From positions 1 through 64,000 of the forward strand of contig NZ_LVHI01000014.1 in assembly GCF_001645385.1 (NCBI RefSeq): DNA of 64,000 bases, written 5' to 3'. Of the stretch, positions 1-9,009 are shown one piece after another; position 1 is the first letter of the stretch, and the number at the start of each line of letters is the position of its first letter. The notes below the pieces were generated by a model that saw only the letters and a program-made list of their open reading frames with translations, was not told the origin of the DNA and ran no database searches. The translations under genes were made by a program, and so were the position numbers. Origin of the DNA: Rhodococcoides kyotonense. GTDB taxonomy: Bacteria; Actinomycetota; Actinomycetes; Mycobacteriales; Mycobacteriaceae.

Positions 1-337
<337 letters not shown>

Positions 338-532
338 ACTCTCAACCACGCAGTCCGAAAACCACGCAATCAGTTCAAAAACCAAAGAGCCAAATCACTA
401 GCAAAAAAACTCAACTAGCAAAACAAAATGTCCCCTCACCCCAGACGGGAAGAATGAAGCAAGAAGACGTCACACCCACACCCCGAAAGGCATGAGCGCC
501 AAAAACATTCGGCACTGACATTCATCGACACA

Positions 533-553
533 CTGTTGAGTTCTCAAAGAACA
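533..553 (-). promoter_or_regulatory. rRNA leader boxA antitermination element
   Basis: On the minus strand this reads TGTTCTTTGAGAACTCAACA, closely matching the boxA element of mycobacterial rrn leaders, where Nus factors bind the nascent transcript to prevent early termination. It lies about 195 bases upstream of the 16S start and about 50 bases downstream of the proximal promoter, the expected place. The stretch 338-850 holds only this leader and the promoters; no gene is seen in it. Confidence 0.85.
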
Positions 554-609
554 CGCGCACACCATCCACCCGCAGACTCACGCCTGCCAGCATCAAGGGC
601 AACTGTTCC

Positions 610-638
610 AGCCTATCCCAGCTTGGTCTCGGAAGCAA
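610..638 (-). promoter_or_regulatory. Proximal rrn promoter
   Basis: Reading the minus strand, TTGCTT (633-638) is followed after exactly 17 bases by TAGGCT (610-615), a good SigA-type -35/-10 pair for an actinobacterium. Transcription would begin near 603, giving a leader of about 265 bases that contains boxA. The call rests on motif and spacing only. Confidence 0.65.
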
Positions 639-742
639 ACTTCCGACTCTTGGGGGACACACTATGTCAGGCACTCCGTACAACCTCGTTGTCTCCGGCC
701 TCTCGGCTCGGAGTCGGTGTCCGTGTCGCTCTGACTCGACAA

Positions 743-771
743 AAGTTACGCGACGAGTCGCAGAACTCCAA
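743..771 (-). promoter_or_regulatory. Distal rrn promoter
   Basis: On the minus strand TTGGAG (766-771), a 17-base spacer and TAACTT (743-748) form a second SigA-type promoter about 130 bases upstream of the proximal one. Tandem promoters are common ahead of rRNA operons in Rhodococcus and mycobacteria. The -10 is weaker than that of the proximal promoter. Confidence 0.5.
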
Positions 772-850
772 ATCGCCTGGTCAGAGGCGGTAGGTCGCGA
801 GGAGAAGCCGTCGGGCACGGTCGAGACGCCCCGAAACTACCGACCCCGCC

Positions 851-2140
851 CTACCGCGTCGACGACCTGAGCGCGTCGCGCGCGAACCTACGAGCCCACT
901 GCGGCGCGTCCACGTCCGTTCGCCCCAAGTAGTACATCGGCCCGTGCGCGCCGATCAGGTCGAGGAACGCGACCGTCCTCTGTCCGGCGATACGTGCGTC
1001 CATCGCCCATCCCAGCGCCGCCATCGCATGGGTGGCCAGCTCGTCCCGATGCCGAGCCGACGCAGACGACGCGAGGGCTATCAGGAACAGCGTGCCTGCG
1101 TCCTTCTCCTGCGCCTCCCTGCCGATCGGCAACCGAGCGACGCAGTGCTGCCAGAGCCCGACATGGTCGTCGGCCAGGTGGGTGCCGGCTTTCGTTCTCA
1201 CCAACGTGCCTTTCAGCACGCGTACCAGCCCCAGACTCCTCGCTGCGTCGCGGAGGTCCGTCACCTGGTGATGATCGACCTCTCGCAAGCTCGTTCCATG
1301 CCAGCCGATTCCCCAGTCCAGCTCGTCGCGAATGGCCTCGACCAGCGACGGAGGTAGATAGCCTGCCCCGGTTAGTTCGACGCCTCGCTCGCCGACGCGG
1401 TGGAGGAACCAGGCGAGTTTCGACATCGCGATCTCCGCGAGTGGGATGTCGACGGAACTCTCGATGGTCAACTCACAGCGAGGCAGCAACGCGGTCAGCT
1501 GCGGAACGTCGGTCGCTCGCAACCTGCGCAGCAGTCTCGCAACCAGGGGCGACTCGGCCGCGCTCTCCGTGTCGACGGACCGCGACATGCTGAGCGCGCG
1601 CATGCGGAGGTCGACGGCACCGCGGTCGAAGGCAGCGACATCGACGCTGTCGTCGCGATCCTCGGGCAGGCACACGTTTCGACCGTCGAGACAACGGGAT
1701 CGAGGGTCGTCGACGTGAAAGACGATGTCCTGGAGTTCGACGATGTGGACCTGCCCGCCATGGGCGTCGTAGGTGTAGTCGAGCGACGCCCCGACCTCAG
1801 CCAGCAGCGCGTCGATACGCAGGTGCCCGTGAGCTGCGTCGTCGTCGACCATGGGGTGTCCGGAGAAGCAGTGTGTACAACGGCCGGACCACCCCATCGC
1901 CGTCTGCAGAACCGTGTGCAGTTCCGGAAGCAGCAGGTCCGACCGCACGCGAATCCGGCGCCACACGGCAGGCTCGCCGTCGCGCAAAGTCACCCGCAGG
2001 ACGAACTGCGCGTCCCGCAGCGGCCGGCCGGTTCTGGCAGCGGGGCCTGCCAACTCGGCCACCGTCGAACGACTCGATGAGTCGTCGGGAAGGTCCGGCA
2101 CCACCCACAGGTGCCGCGCTCGTCCGCTGCGATTCGGCAT
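851..2140 (-). CDS. pRiA4b ORF-3-like protein
   Basis: A 429-residue protein from the ATG at 2140; a TTG at 2170 would add ten residues. The N-terminal part (about residues 40-170) has the look of the plasmid pRiA4b ORF-3 fold: a QFVLRVTLRDGEPAVWRRI strand-helix opening, then an LHTVLQTAMGWSGRCTHCF helix and the pattern LDYTYDAHGG. The remaining 250 residues resemble the helical extension seen in many actinobacterial members. The family has no established biochemical role. The gene stands alone next to the rRNA promoter and is transcribed in the same direction as the rRNA. Confidence 0.8.
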   Translation of the reverse strand: MPNRSGRARHLWVVPDLPDDSSSRSTVAELAGPAARTGRPLRDAQFVLRVTLRDGEPAVWRRIRVRSDLLLPELHTVLQTAMGWSGRCTHCFSGHPMVDDDAAHGHLRIDALLAEVGASLDYTYDAHGGQVHIVELQDIVFHVDDPRSRCLDGRNVCLPEDRDDSVDVAAFDRGAVDLRMRALSMSRSVDTESAAESPLVARLLRRLRATDVPQLTALLPRCELTIESSVDIPLAEIAMSKLAWFLHRVGERGVELTGAGYLPPSLVEAIRDELDWGIGWHGTSLREVDHHQVTDLRDAARSLGLVRVLKGTLVRTKAGTHLADDHVGLWQHCVARLPIGREAQEKDAGTLFLIALASSASARHRDELATHAMAALGWAMDARIAGQRTVAFLDLIGAHGPMYYLGRTDVDAPQWARRFARDALRSSTR

Positions 2141-2179
2141 GCACCCGACACTAGCGGCGTCGGGCGACAAGCCACGGCG

Positions 2180-2725
2180 TCACGAGATGTCGGTGAAGAG
2201 CCCGCTGTTGATCGCGTCGATGTCGAACGCCAGCTTGTCGATCTGGTCGGCCAGAACCGTCACCGTCAACTGCACGAGAAACTGATCGTCGACGCCGACG
2301 ACGGCGTATCTCGTCGTCACGGCCAGGTCCAGTTGCTCGGCAGCGAACGACCCGCGGATGAAGCGTGCAGGCCACGGTCCGAGGTTTTCGGCCTGCGCCT
2401 CCAACTCGACCCACCCCGGCATCACGCGAGCGTCGGTGAAACTGCAGTCCAACAGCGCCTGAGCATCGACCGGTTCGGAGAGCTTGCCGACGAGGAGGAC
2501 GGCATTCGGCGCGAAACCGTTCTCGACCAAGCCTGGTTCGACGAGCACCTCGGTCGCTCCCGGGAACTGGCCCACCGGTGCTGCCTGCCACCCCGCCGGC
2601 GCCGACGCGGCGATTCCCAGCGTCGCCGCGAGCACACTGTCCGACGGAGTAACGGCGATCCCGTTCACCGACAGATATTGCGCGACGGTCATGCCGCCGG
2701 ATCCGTTGCCGTCTACCTCGGTCAT
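2180..2725 (-). CDS. LpqN/LpqT family protein without a signal peptide
   Basis: A 181-residue protein. The ATG at 2725 is chosen because GGAG sits nine bases upstream; the open frame runs further but upstream codons look non-coding. From about residue 10 it follows the LpqN/LpqT pattern: MTVAQYLSVNGIAVTP near the start, a PVGQFPGATEVLVEPGLVEN segment, an NAVLLVGKLSEPVDA core and a C-terminal DDQFLVQLTVTVLADQ strand pair. Mycobacterial LpqN is a lipoprotein tied to envelope assembly, but this copy has no signal sequence or lipobox, so it would be cytosolic or is a divergent paralogue. Confidence 0.75.
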   Translation of the reverse strand: MTEVDGNGSGGMTVAQYLSVNGIAVTPSDSVLAATLGIAASAPAGWQAAPVGQFPGATEVLVEPGLVENGFAPNAVLLVGKLSEPVDAQALLDCSFTDARVMPGWVELEAQAENLGPWPARFIRGSFAAEQLDLAVTTRYAVVGVDDQFLVQLTVTVLADQIDKLAFDIDAINSGLFTDIS

Positions 2726-2772
2726 GCGGTGGTCTCCTCGTCGTTCCACGAATTTGGTTGCAACACAGGGTT

Positions 2773-3588
2773 TCACGCGCGCAAACGCACGAGTTCCTCG
2801 AGATAGAGTGCGACGCCGTCGTCGTCGTTCGATTCCAGCACACGATGCGCCACGTTCTTGATCTCGGGCATGGCATTGGCCGTCGTGAGTGGAGTTCCTG
2901 CCCATTCGAGCATCGGGAGGTCGTTGAAGGCGTCGCCGACGGCGGCGACGGACTCACGGTCGATACCCAGTTCGGTGCACAGTCGCGACAGTGCACTCGC
3001 CTTGGACACACCCGCCGCCGACATCTCGATGTACGGCGCGCCCGAATGAGTCAGCTCGACGCCACCTACCTCGGCACTCAGGACCGTGCGATACAGATCG
3101 ACGCTCGACAGTTCGGGGTGACGCGCGACGATCTTGACCGTCGGTTCCTCCTCCAGAACCGTTGTGGAGACGACCATTTCGTGCGGGTGCCGATGGTGGT
3201 CGGCGAACACGCACAATGCTGCGTACCCGTGTTCGGCCACGAACGCCGTCGGCCCGACCGTCGCGAACACGACGCCGGGCACGAGCTCGCGAACTCGGGT
3301 CATCGCGGCTTCGACGGCCGAGGCGTCGATGGCCGTCGTACCGGATATGACCGGGGTGCCGTCGGACAGATCGAGAACGACCGCACCGTTGGCGCCGATC
3401 GCTTTCCCGGTGAAGCCGCAGGACCCGGCGAGTTCGTGAATGGAGTGCCTCGCGCGTGCCGTCGCCCACACGATCTCGATTCCCGACGCCCTGGCCGCGG
3501 CCATCGCATCGGCGGTACGCGTCGACACCGTCCGTTCGGAGGTGAGAAGTGTGCCGTCGAGATCGGTGGCCACGAGTTGCACAGTCAC
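2773..3588 (-). CDS. Cof-type HAD superfamily hydrolase
   Basis: A 271-residue phosphatase of the HAD type IIB (Cof) group. Motif I DLDGTLLTSE is near residue 9 with both nucleophile and acid/base aspartates, and motif IV is seen near residue 218 as VGDAFNDLPML. The cap between them has the alpha/beta pattern of the C2B type. Relatives dephosphorylate sugar phosphates, flavin or pyridoxal phosphates; the substrate here cannot be read from sequence. The start is GTG at 3588, with a second in-frame GTG two codons on. It is divergent from the aldo/keto reductase, with only 38 bases between them. Confidence 0.9.
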   Translation of the reverse strand: MTVQLVATDLDGTLLTSERTVSTRTADAMAAARASGIEIVWATARARHSIHELAGSCGFTGKAIGANGAVVLDLSDGTPVISGTTAIDASAVEAAMTRVRELVPGVVFATVGPTAFVAEHGYAALCVFADHHRHPHEMVVSTTVLEEEPTVKIVARHPELSSVDLYRTVLSAEVGGVELTHSGAPYIEMSAAGVSKASALSRLCTELGIDRESVAAVGDAFNDLPMLEWAGTPLTTANAMPEIKNVAHRVLESNDDDGVALYLEELVRLRA

Positions 3589-3626
3589 ACCGACGATGAT
3601 GCCAAAGACGCTCTAGCCTGGACGAG

Positions 3627-4502
3627 GTGAGCACTCCGAATCTGACATTGAACTCCGGAACCACGATCCCGCAGCTCGGCCTCGGCGTGTGGCAGGCCGC
3701 CGACGCCGAAACCGAACATGCCGTTCGGTACGCGCTGGACGAAGCCGGGTATCGCCACATCGACACCGCGGCCGCATACGGCAACGAGGAAGCGGTCGGC
3801 CGCGGAATCAGCACCTCGTCCGTGCCGCGCGAGGACATCTTCGTCACCACCAAACTGTGGAATGCGGACCAGGGATACGAGCCTGCCTTGGCGGCGTTCG
3901 ACGTCAGCCTCGGAAAGTTGGGCCTCGACTACGTCGACCTGTATCTCATCCACTGGCCCCTGCAGAACGACGACCGACTTCTTCGCACGTGGGATGCGCT
4001 GGAGAAGATCGCCGACTCCGGTCGAGCGAAGGCCATCGGCGTGTGCAACTTCGAGCCACGCCATCTGCAGATGCTCATCGATCGCGGCGGACGGCTTCCG
4101 GCCGTCGACCAGGTCGAATTGCATCCGCATCTCACCCAGCAGGCCATTCGCGACCTGGCAGGGCAGCACGACATCGCCGTCGAATCGTGGAGTCCGCTCG
4201 GCGGCACCAGCAACTCGGGGTGGGGTAACGCGTCGAAGCCCAACACGCTTCTGACCGACGACGTGATCACGCGCATCGGTGAGCGACACGGAAAGTCGGC
4301 CGCGCAGGTGTTGATTCGCTGGCACCTGCAGAACGGCTTGATCGTGATCCCGAAATCCGTTCACGACGAACGTATTTCGCAGAACATCGACGTCTTCGAC
4401 TTCGAACTGACCGACGAGGATCTGAGCGAGATCGCAACGCTCGACGACGGCGTACGCGTCGGCGCGCATCCCGACGAGTTGAACCTCGGCGCTCCGGACT
4501 AG
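3627..4502 (+). CDS. Aldo/keto reductase (AKR5-like)
   Basis: A 291-residue NADPH-dependent oxidoreductase reducing aldehydes or ketones, of the 2,5-diketo-D-gluconate reductase type. The catalytic tetrad is complete: Asp46 and Tyr51 in HIDTAAAYGNE, Lys76 in VTTKLWN and His109 in YLIHWP. The C-terminal cofactor segment IPKSVHDERISQN is typical of NADPH-binding members. The start is GTG at 3627, close to the divergent hydrolase gene, so both promoters must overlap the coding ends. The physiological substrate is unknown. Confidence 0.92.
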   Translation: MSTPNLTLNSGTTIPQLGLGVWQAADAETEHAVRYALDEAGYRHIDTAAAYGNEEAVGRGISTSSVPREDIFVTTKLWNADQGYEPALAAFDVSLGKLGLDYVDLYLIHWPLQNDDRLLRTWDALEKIADSGRAKAIGVCNFEPRHLQMLIDRGGRLPAVDQVELHPHLTQQAIRDLAGQHDIAVESWSPLGGTSNSGWGNASKPNTLLTDDVITRIGERHGKSAAQVLIRWHLQNGLIVIPKSVHDERISQNIDVFDFELTDEDLSEIATLDDGVRVGAHPDELNLGAPD

Positions 4503-4656
4503 CGGTTCGCGCGAGGACCGGCCGCACCGGTCGCGGTGATCGACCCTCCACGTCGAGTGATGCGCGTCACGTGCAACCCACTGCAACTCTCGACGGTTCG
4601 TGCCCGCATGGAGTGTGCTGGATCACAGCACACGGACACGAACGAGGGAGTCTTCC

Positions 4657-6474
4657 ATGACCCAGACCATCGAACCGCCGGTTCTCGCCTTGACCCCACA
4701 GGAACGCGTCGACGCCTGGTTGGCGGATTTCGAAGCTGCGCTGGCTGCCCGCGACATCGAGCGGGCGGCCGGCAAGTTCGCTGTCGACAGCTTCTGGCGT
4801 GATCTGGTCACGTTCACCTGGAACATCAAGACGGTCGAGGGCCGAGACGGAATCGCCGACATGCTCGGCGAGCGTCTGCACGACACGGACCCCACCGGCT
4901 TCCGGACGACGGAAACCCCGGAGGAGGCCGACGGCGTCACGTCGGCGTGGATCGAGTTCGAGACCGCCACGAGCCGCGGAAAGGGCCACCTGCGTCTGAA
5001 GGGCGACGAAGGTTGGACTCTCCTGACGACCATGCAGGAGTTGAAAGGCCACGAGGAGCGTCAGGGCAGGACGCGCATCAAGGGCGCGGTGCACGGATCG
5101 AACGCCGATACCCAGAACTGGGCGGAGAAGAAGGAGATCGAGGAGAAGGAACTGGGCTACACCGTCCAGCCGTACGCGCTGATCGTCGGCGGCGGTCAGG
5201 GCGGCATCGCTCTCGGAGCGAGGTTCCGTCAACTCGGGGTGCCCGCCATCGTCGTCGACCGCGGCAACCGGCCGGGAGATCAGTGGCGCGGACGCTACAA
5301 GTCGCTCTGCCTGCACGACCCGGTGTGGTACGACCACCTGCCCTACCTGCCGTTCCCGTCGAACTGGCCGGTCTTCGCGCCGAAGGACAAGATCGGCGAC
5401 TGGCTCGAGATGTACACGAAGGTCATGGAGGTTCCGTACTGGAGCCGAACCACGGCCAAGTCCGCGACGTACGACGAGAAGGCGAAGGAGTGGACCGTCG
5501 TCGTCGATCGTGACGGCGAGGAAGTCGTCCTGAAGCCGAAGCAGCTCGTGATGGCGACGGGAATGTCCGGCAAGAAGAACGTCCCGAACTTCCCGGGTAT
5601 GGACATCTTCGAAGGGGAACAACACCATTCGAGCGAACACCCGGGTCCCGACGCGTATGTCGGCAAGAAGGTCGTCGTGGTCGGCTCGAACAATTCCGCG
5701 CACGACATCTGCAAAGCCCTGTACGAAACGGGCGTCGACGTGACGATGCTGCAGCGGTCGTCGACGCACATCGTCAAGTCCGATTCGCTGTGCGAAATCG
5801 CCTTGGGCGACCTGTATTCCGAGCGTGCCGTCGAATCCGGAATGACCACCGGCAAGGCGGATCTGACGTTCGCGTCGCTGCCGTACCGGATCATGCACGA
5901 ATTTCAGATCCCCGTGTACCAGAAGATCGCCGAGCAGGACAAGGACTTCTACGATCGGCTCGAGAAGGCCGGGTTCCAACACGACTTCGGCGACGACGGA
6001 TCCGGACTGTTCATGAAGTATCTGCGTCGCGGATCGGGCTACTACATCGACGTGGGCGCATCGGAACTCGTCGCGGACGGGAAGATCAAACTGGTTGCCG
6101 GACAGGTCGATCACCTCACGAAGAACGCGGTCGTTCTCTCCGACGGCACCGAGCTCGAGGCGGACGTCGTCGTCTACGCGACCGGCTACGGCTCGATGAA
6201 CGGATGGGTCGCGGATCTGATCGACCAGGAGACCGCGGACAAGGTCGGCAAGTGCTGGGGCCTCGGCTCCGACACCACCAAGGACCCGGGTCCGTGGGAG
6301 GGCGAGCAGCGCAACATGTGGAAGCCGACGCAGCAGGAGAACCTATGGTTCCACGGCGGCAATCTGCACCAGTCGCGGCACTACTCGCTGTACCTGGCGT
6401 TGCAGATCAAGGCGCGGTACGAGGGCATCGACACCCCGGTCTACGGGCTGCAGGAAGTGCATCACCTTCGGTAG
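4657..6474 (+). CDS. Flavin-dependent monooxygenase with N-terminal NTF2-like domain
   Basis: A 605-residue protein. The ATG at 4657 follows a GAGGGAG ribosome site; an earlier in-frame start adds only low-quality sequence. Residues 1-140 look like an NTF2/SnoaL-like domain (FAVDSFWRDLVTFTWNIKTV). The FAD Rossmann motif GGGQGGIALG is near residue 178 and the second dinucleotide site VVVVGSNNSAHD near 342. Between them FEGEQHHSSEHP (about 318-329) follows the FMO/Baeyer-Villiger fingerprint FxGxxxHxxxWP with His in place of Trp. It is therefore an NAD(P)H-dependent oxygenase of the FMO type; the substrate is not predictable. It ends 12 bases before an inverted repeat shared with the convergent ndh. 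Confidence 0.88.
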   Translation: MTQTIEPPVLALTPQERVDAWLADFEAALAARDIERAAGKFAVDSFWRDLVTFTWNIKTVEGRDGIADMLGERLHDTDPTGFRTTETPEEADGVTSAWIEFETATSRGKGHLRLKGDEGWTLLTTMQELKGHEERQGRTRIKGAVHGSNADTQNWAEKKEIEEKELGYTVQPYALIVGGGQGGIALGARFRQLGVPAIVVDRGNRPGDQWRGRYKSLCLHDPVWYDHLPYLPFPSNWPVFAPKDKIGDWLEMYTKVMEVPYWSRTTAKSATYDEKAKEWTVVVDRDGEEVVLKPKQLVMATGMSGKKNVPNFPGMDIFEGEQHHSSEHPGPDAYVGKKVVVVGSNNSAHDICKALYETGVDVTMLQRSSTHIVKSDSLCEIALGDLYSERAVESGMTTGKADLTFASLPYRIMHEFQIPVYQKIAEQDKDFYDRLEKAGFQHDFGDDGSGLFMKYLRRGSGYYIDVGASELVADGKIKLVAGQVDHLTKNAVVLSDGTELEADVVVYATGYGSMNGWVADLIDQETADKVGKCWGLGSDTTKDPGPWEGEQRNMWKPTQQENLWFHGGNLHQSRHYSLYLALQIKARYEGIDTPVYGLQEVHHLR

Positions 6475-6485
6475 GCGGCTTCGCC

Positions 6486-6533
6486 GCATGTGCACGGAAA
6501 TACACAGCCTGCTATGTATTTCCGTGCACATGC
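6486..6533. repeat. Conserved palindromic repeat, copy A (between convergent genes)
   Basis: Two 23-base arms (6486-6508 and 6511-6533) with a two-base loop and a single mismatch. The loop-proximal part TACACAGC/GCTATGTA resembles the other copies, while the mid-arm reads CGGAAA rather than GCGAAT on one side, compensated on the other. It fills the 60-base gap between the stops of the monooxygenase and the type II NADH dehydrogenase. It probably acts as a bidirectional terminator, though no U-tract follows. Confidence 0.85.
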
Positions 6534-6534
6534 G

Positions 6535-7887
6535 CTATGCGCCTTGCGCCTTCGCGATCAACGCATCCTCCGACCGCACCTGGTCCAGATTGACGACACG
6601 CGTCGGCAGGATCGACGCATACAGCCAATCCGTCGCAACCCGCACGCGCGCAGCCGCCGTCGGCAAGGCGTAGAGGTGATAGCCACGCGCCACGAACTTC
6701 GCGACCGGTCCCTTCAGCTGCACCCCCAAAGGCTTCGCGACACCGTCGAAACCACCGAGATCGGCGACGAGTCCGAGATCCTTGTGGATGTACGGCTTCG
6801 CCTCTCCGACACCGAGGCTCGCCGCGACATTGCGAGCCGCTCTGACGCCTTGGCGTTGCGCATGCTGGGCCGTCGGCGGCGTGGGTGCCGACGGGTCGGT
6901 GGCCAGGTTGGGCACCGCGGCCGCGTCGCCGAGCGCCCAGACACCCGGGTGGCCGGGCACGGACAGGTCGGGTTCGACGACGAGGCGACCCTTCTCGGTC
7001 GGCAACCCGAGCTTCGCGATCAGCGGACTCGGCGCGACACCGGCACCCCATACGAGCGTGCGCGACGGAACGACGGTCCCGTCGGTGAGCGTCACAGTGG
7101 TCTCCGTCGCCGACTCGACGGAGACTTCCAACCGGACCTCGACGCCGCGCTCGGCCAGTACGTCCATCGCCTCCTTGCCGAGTTGCTCGCCCAGTTCGGG
7201 AAGAACGGCGGGCGCGACGTCGACGAGCAGCCAGCGCACGTCGTCGGGATCGATACTCGCCCACCGTGTTGCGATGCCCTTGATCCAATTCTGCATCTGC
7301 GCAACGAATTCCGTGCCGGTGTAGCCGGCTCCGACGGCGACGACGGTGAGTCGTTCCACGCGCTCGGCGCGACCGGCGGGCGTATCCGGAAGTGTGTCGG
7401 CCGCGTCGAGCTGCGCCAGAACGTGATTGCGGATGAACGTGGCTTCACTGAGGGTCTTGAGCCCGTGCGCGTTCTCGGCGACGCCGGGGATGTCGAACTG
7501 CCGCGTCACCGATCCCGGCGCGAGAATCAGCTTGTCCCATTCCAATTCGCTCTCGGACTCGCGGCCCTTCACGCTGAGCCGCCGGCCGTCGAAGTCCACG
7601 GAACCGACGTGCCCCAGCACGGTTTTCGCCCGGCGAAGCGTCTGTCTCAGGGAGACGGCGATGTCGCGGGGATCGAGCACACCCGTCGCCACCTCGGGCA
7701 GGAGTGGGCTGTAGAGCAGGTAATCGTTGGGCGCGACGAGGGTCAGCGTTGCCCGCTCGGGTTCGAGGAGTTTCTGCAGAGTTCGGAGAGCGTAGAAGCC
7801 CCCGAACCCGCCTCCCACCACGACGATCTTCGCCGGCGAGGCCGGAAGCGGTGCTGACGTGCGGTAACGCTGTCGCCATGTGCGCAT
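6535..7887 (-). CDS. ndh: Type II NADH dehydrogenase
   Basis: A 450-residue single-subunit flavoprotein that passes electrons from NADH to menaquinone without pumping protons. The FAD site IVVVGGGFGGFYALRTL lies near residue 20 and the NADH site VVAVGAGYTGTEF near 170. The ALGDAA motif late in the chain binds FAD. The C-terminal segment would give the membrane anchor. The ATG at 7887 is used; a GTG three codons upstream (7896) with AAGG ahead of it is an alternative. The longer open frame runs back through a palindromic repeat and is unlikely to be translated. Confidence 0.88.
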   Translation of the reverse strand: MRTWRQRYRTSAPLPASPAKIVVVGGGFGGFYALRTLQKLLEPERATLTLVAPNDYLLYSPLLPEVATGVLDPRDIAVSLRQTLRRAKTVLGHVGSVDFDGRRLSVKGRESESELEWDKLILAPGSVTRQFDIPGVAENAHGLKTLSEATFIRNHVLAQLDAADTLPDTPAGRAERVERLTVVAVGAGYTGTEFVAQMQNWIKGIATRWASIDPDDVRWLLVDVAPAVLPELGEQLGKEAMDVLAERGVEVRLEVSVESATETTVTLTDGTVVPSRTLVWGAGVAPSPLIAKLGLPTEKGRLVVEPDLSVPGHPGVWALGDAAAVPNLATDPSAPTPPTAQHAQRQGVRAARNVAASLGVGEAKPYIHKDLGLVADLGGFDGVAKPLGVQLKGPVAKFVARGYHLYALPTAAARVRVATDWLYASILPTRVVNLDQVRSEDALIAKAQGA

Positions 7888-7912
7888 GAGGGCCACAGTA
7901 ACGCGCCTTCGG

Positions 7913-7993
7913 CGCACGTGCGCGCGAATGTATAGAGGCCGGGAGTGAAGCCTGCGGAACGACCCGAAGGCACAGTACATTCGCGCGCGTGCG
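7913..7993. repeat. Conserved palindromic repeat, copy B (long loop)
   Basis: The arms GCGCGCGAATGTA (near 7920-7932) and TACATTCGCGCGC (7976-7988) match the core of the other copies, with a two-base length difference further out. The loop is about 43 bases instead of two. It lies just past the stop of the siderophore-binding protein gene and upstream of ndh, so unlike most copies it sits between co-directional genes. Confidence 0.75.
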
Positions 7994-7996
7994 GAG

Positions 7997-8980
7997 TCAG
8001 CCGCCTACCGCCTCCAACTGCGGACGAATCCTGTCGAGCGAGTACTCGATCGACGCCTTGGACGGCAGATTGAATCCGACGACCGTCGCGTAGTCCTGCA
8101 CCGCGAGACCGCCACCGGCCACCGCAGGCAGAGTGTCGAACCCGGGGAGCGCTTCGAGATCCGCCGCGGTGCCGCCGTTGGGCAGCATGACGACGAGGTC
8201 GGCGCTCAGCTCGTTGATCCGTTCGGGACTGAAGACGATGCGACCACCCGTGACATCGGGCGATGCAGCGAGATCGGCGGGAACGCTCATCCCGATGCTG
8301 GAGAAGACCTTCGCAGCACCGTCGTCGGGGTTCACGACCGCGACGGCCTGCTGCGTGGCGACGATGTACTGAGCCAGGACGGCGGTCTTGCCGTCGAGCC
8401 CCGGGTACTGCTCGGCGATGCCGTTCGTGAAGTCCTGTCCCTCGGCGACGATCGCCGCCGCGTCGTCCTCACGATCGAGAATCCTGCCCAGGGTTTCGAT
8501 CTGCCACTGCCAGCTGTCGACCGTTGCAGCCTCGGGGAATACCGTCGGCGCGAGCTGGTTCAAACCCTCGAACGGATCCGGGGACGCGATGCCGGACACC
8601 AGAATCAGGTCCGGTGCCAGTGCGGCGATCTCCTCGGTCGGTGGGGTGGCGTCGAGCGTGTCCACCGTCGACGAGTCGAGCATCGTCGCATCCTCGGCGA
8701 GGCCGGTCTGCCACGGAAACAGCTTGCGGTCGTCGCCCTGGGAACCTGCCGAGACGTAGCCGACGGGTGTGACGTCGAATTCGGCCAACGCGTCGACCCA
8801 TTGCTGCCCGAGCGCCACGATGCGTTCGGGCGTGCCCTCGATGGTCGTCGACCCCGCCACGTGCTCGACGGTGACCGTCCTCGTGTCGGTCGACGCCTCG
8901 TCCTGACTCGCGCTACTGCAGGCCACCAGGCCCGCGACGACCACACCGGCAAGCACGATCCGCGAAAGGATGCGTTTCAT
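7997..8980 (-). CDS. Iron-siderophore ABC transporter substrate-binding lipoprotein
   Basis: A 327-residue exported lipoprotein of the FecB/FepB class. Residues 1-20 form a signal peptide ending in the lipobox LVAC with Cys21 as lipid anchor. The body shows TIEGTPERIVALGQQWVDAL near residue 47, the APDLILVSG strand and a C-terminal VVMLPNGG segment, usual for bilobal siderophore binders. It would hand ferric siderophore to a permease that is not encoded nearby. A probable DtxR/IdeR box lies 11 bases before the ATG, so it should be induced by iron shortage. The frame is open far upstream but that part belongs to the acyl-CoA dehydrogenase region. Confidence 0.9.
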   Translation of the reverse strand: MKRILSRIVLAGVVVAGLVACSSASQDEASTDTRTVTVEHVAGSTTIEGTPERIVALGQQWVDALAEFDVTPVGYVSAGSQGDDRKLFPWQTGLAEDATMLDSSTVDTLDATPPTEEIAALAPDLILVSGIASPDPFEGLNQLAPTVFPEAATVDSWQWQIETLGRILDREDDAAAIVAEGQDFTNGIAEQYPGLDGKTAVLAQYIVATQQAVAVVNPDDGAAKVFSSIGMSVPADLAASPDVTGGRIVFSPERINELSADLVVMLPNGGTAADLEALPGFDTLPAVAGGGLAVQDYATVVGFNLPSKASIEYSLDRIRPQLEAVGG

Positions 8981-8990
8981 GCCGAGGAAG

Positions 8991-9009
8991 TTAGCACAGC
9001 CTAGCCTTG
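8991..9009 (-). promoter_or_regulatory. Predicted DtxR/IdeR iron box
   Basis: On the minus strand the 19 bases read CAAGGCTAGGCTGTGCTAA, agreeing at about 13 of 19 positions with the iron-box consensus TTAGGTTAGGCTAACCTAA. The site overlaps the stop codon of the upstream acyl-CoA dehydrogenase gene and lies 11 bases before the start of the siderophore-binding lipoprotein, so bound repressor would block its transcription or initiation. Confidence 0.6.

Noticed and set aside
650-700. A third rRNA promoter around TAGTGT
   Set aside because: No -35 hexamer at 16-18 bases; the nearest TTGTAC is only 13 bases away.
4567-6114. A 515-residue open frame antisense to the monooxygenase
   Set aside because: No recognisable motif, and the plus-strand gene there is certain.
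7887-7980. Longer N-terminus of the type II NADH dehydrogenase starting at 7980
   Set aside because: The added residues would be translated from a palindromic repeat and do not resemble the family; the ATG at 7887 or GTG at 7896 fits better.
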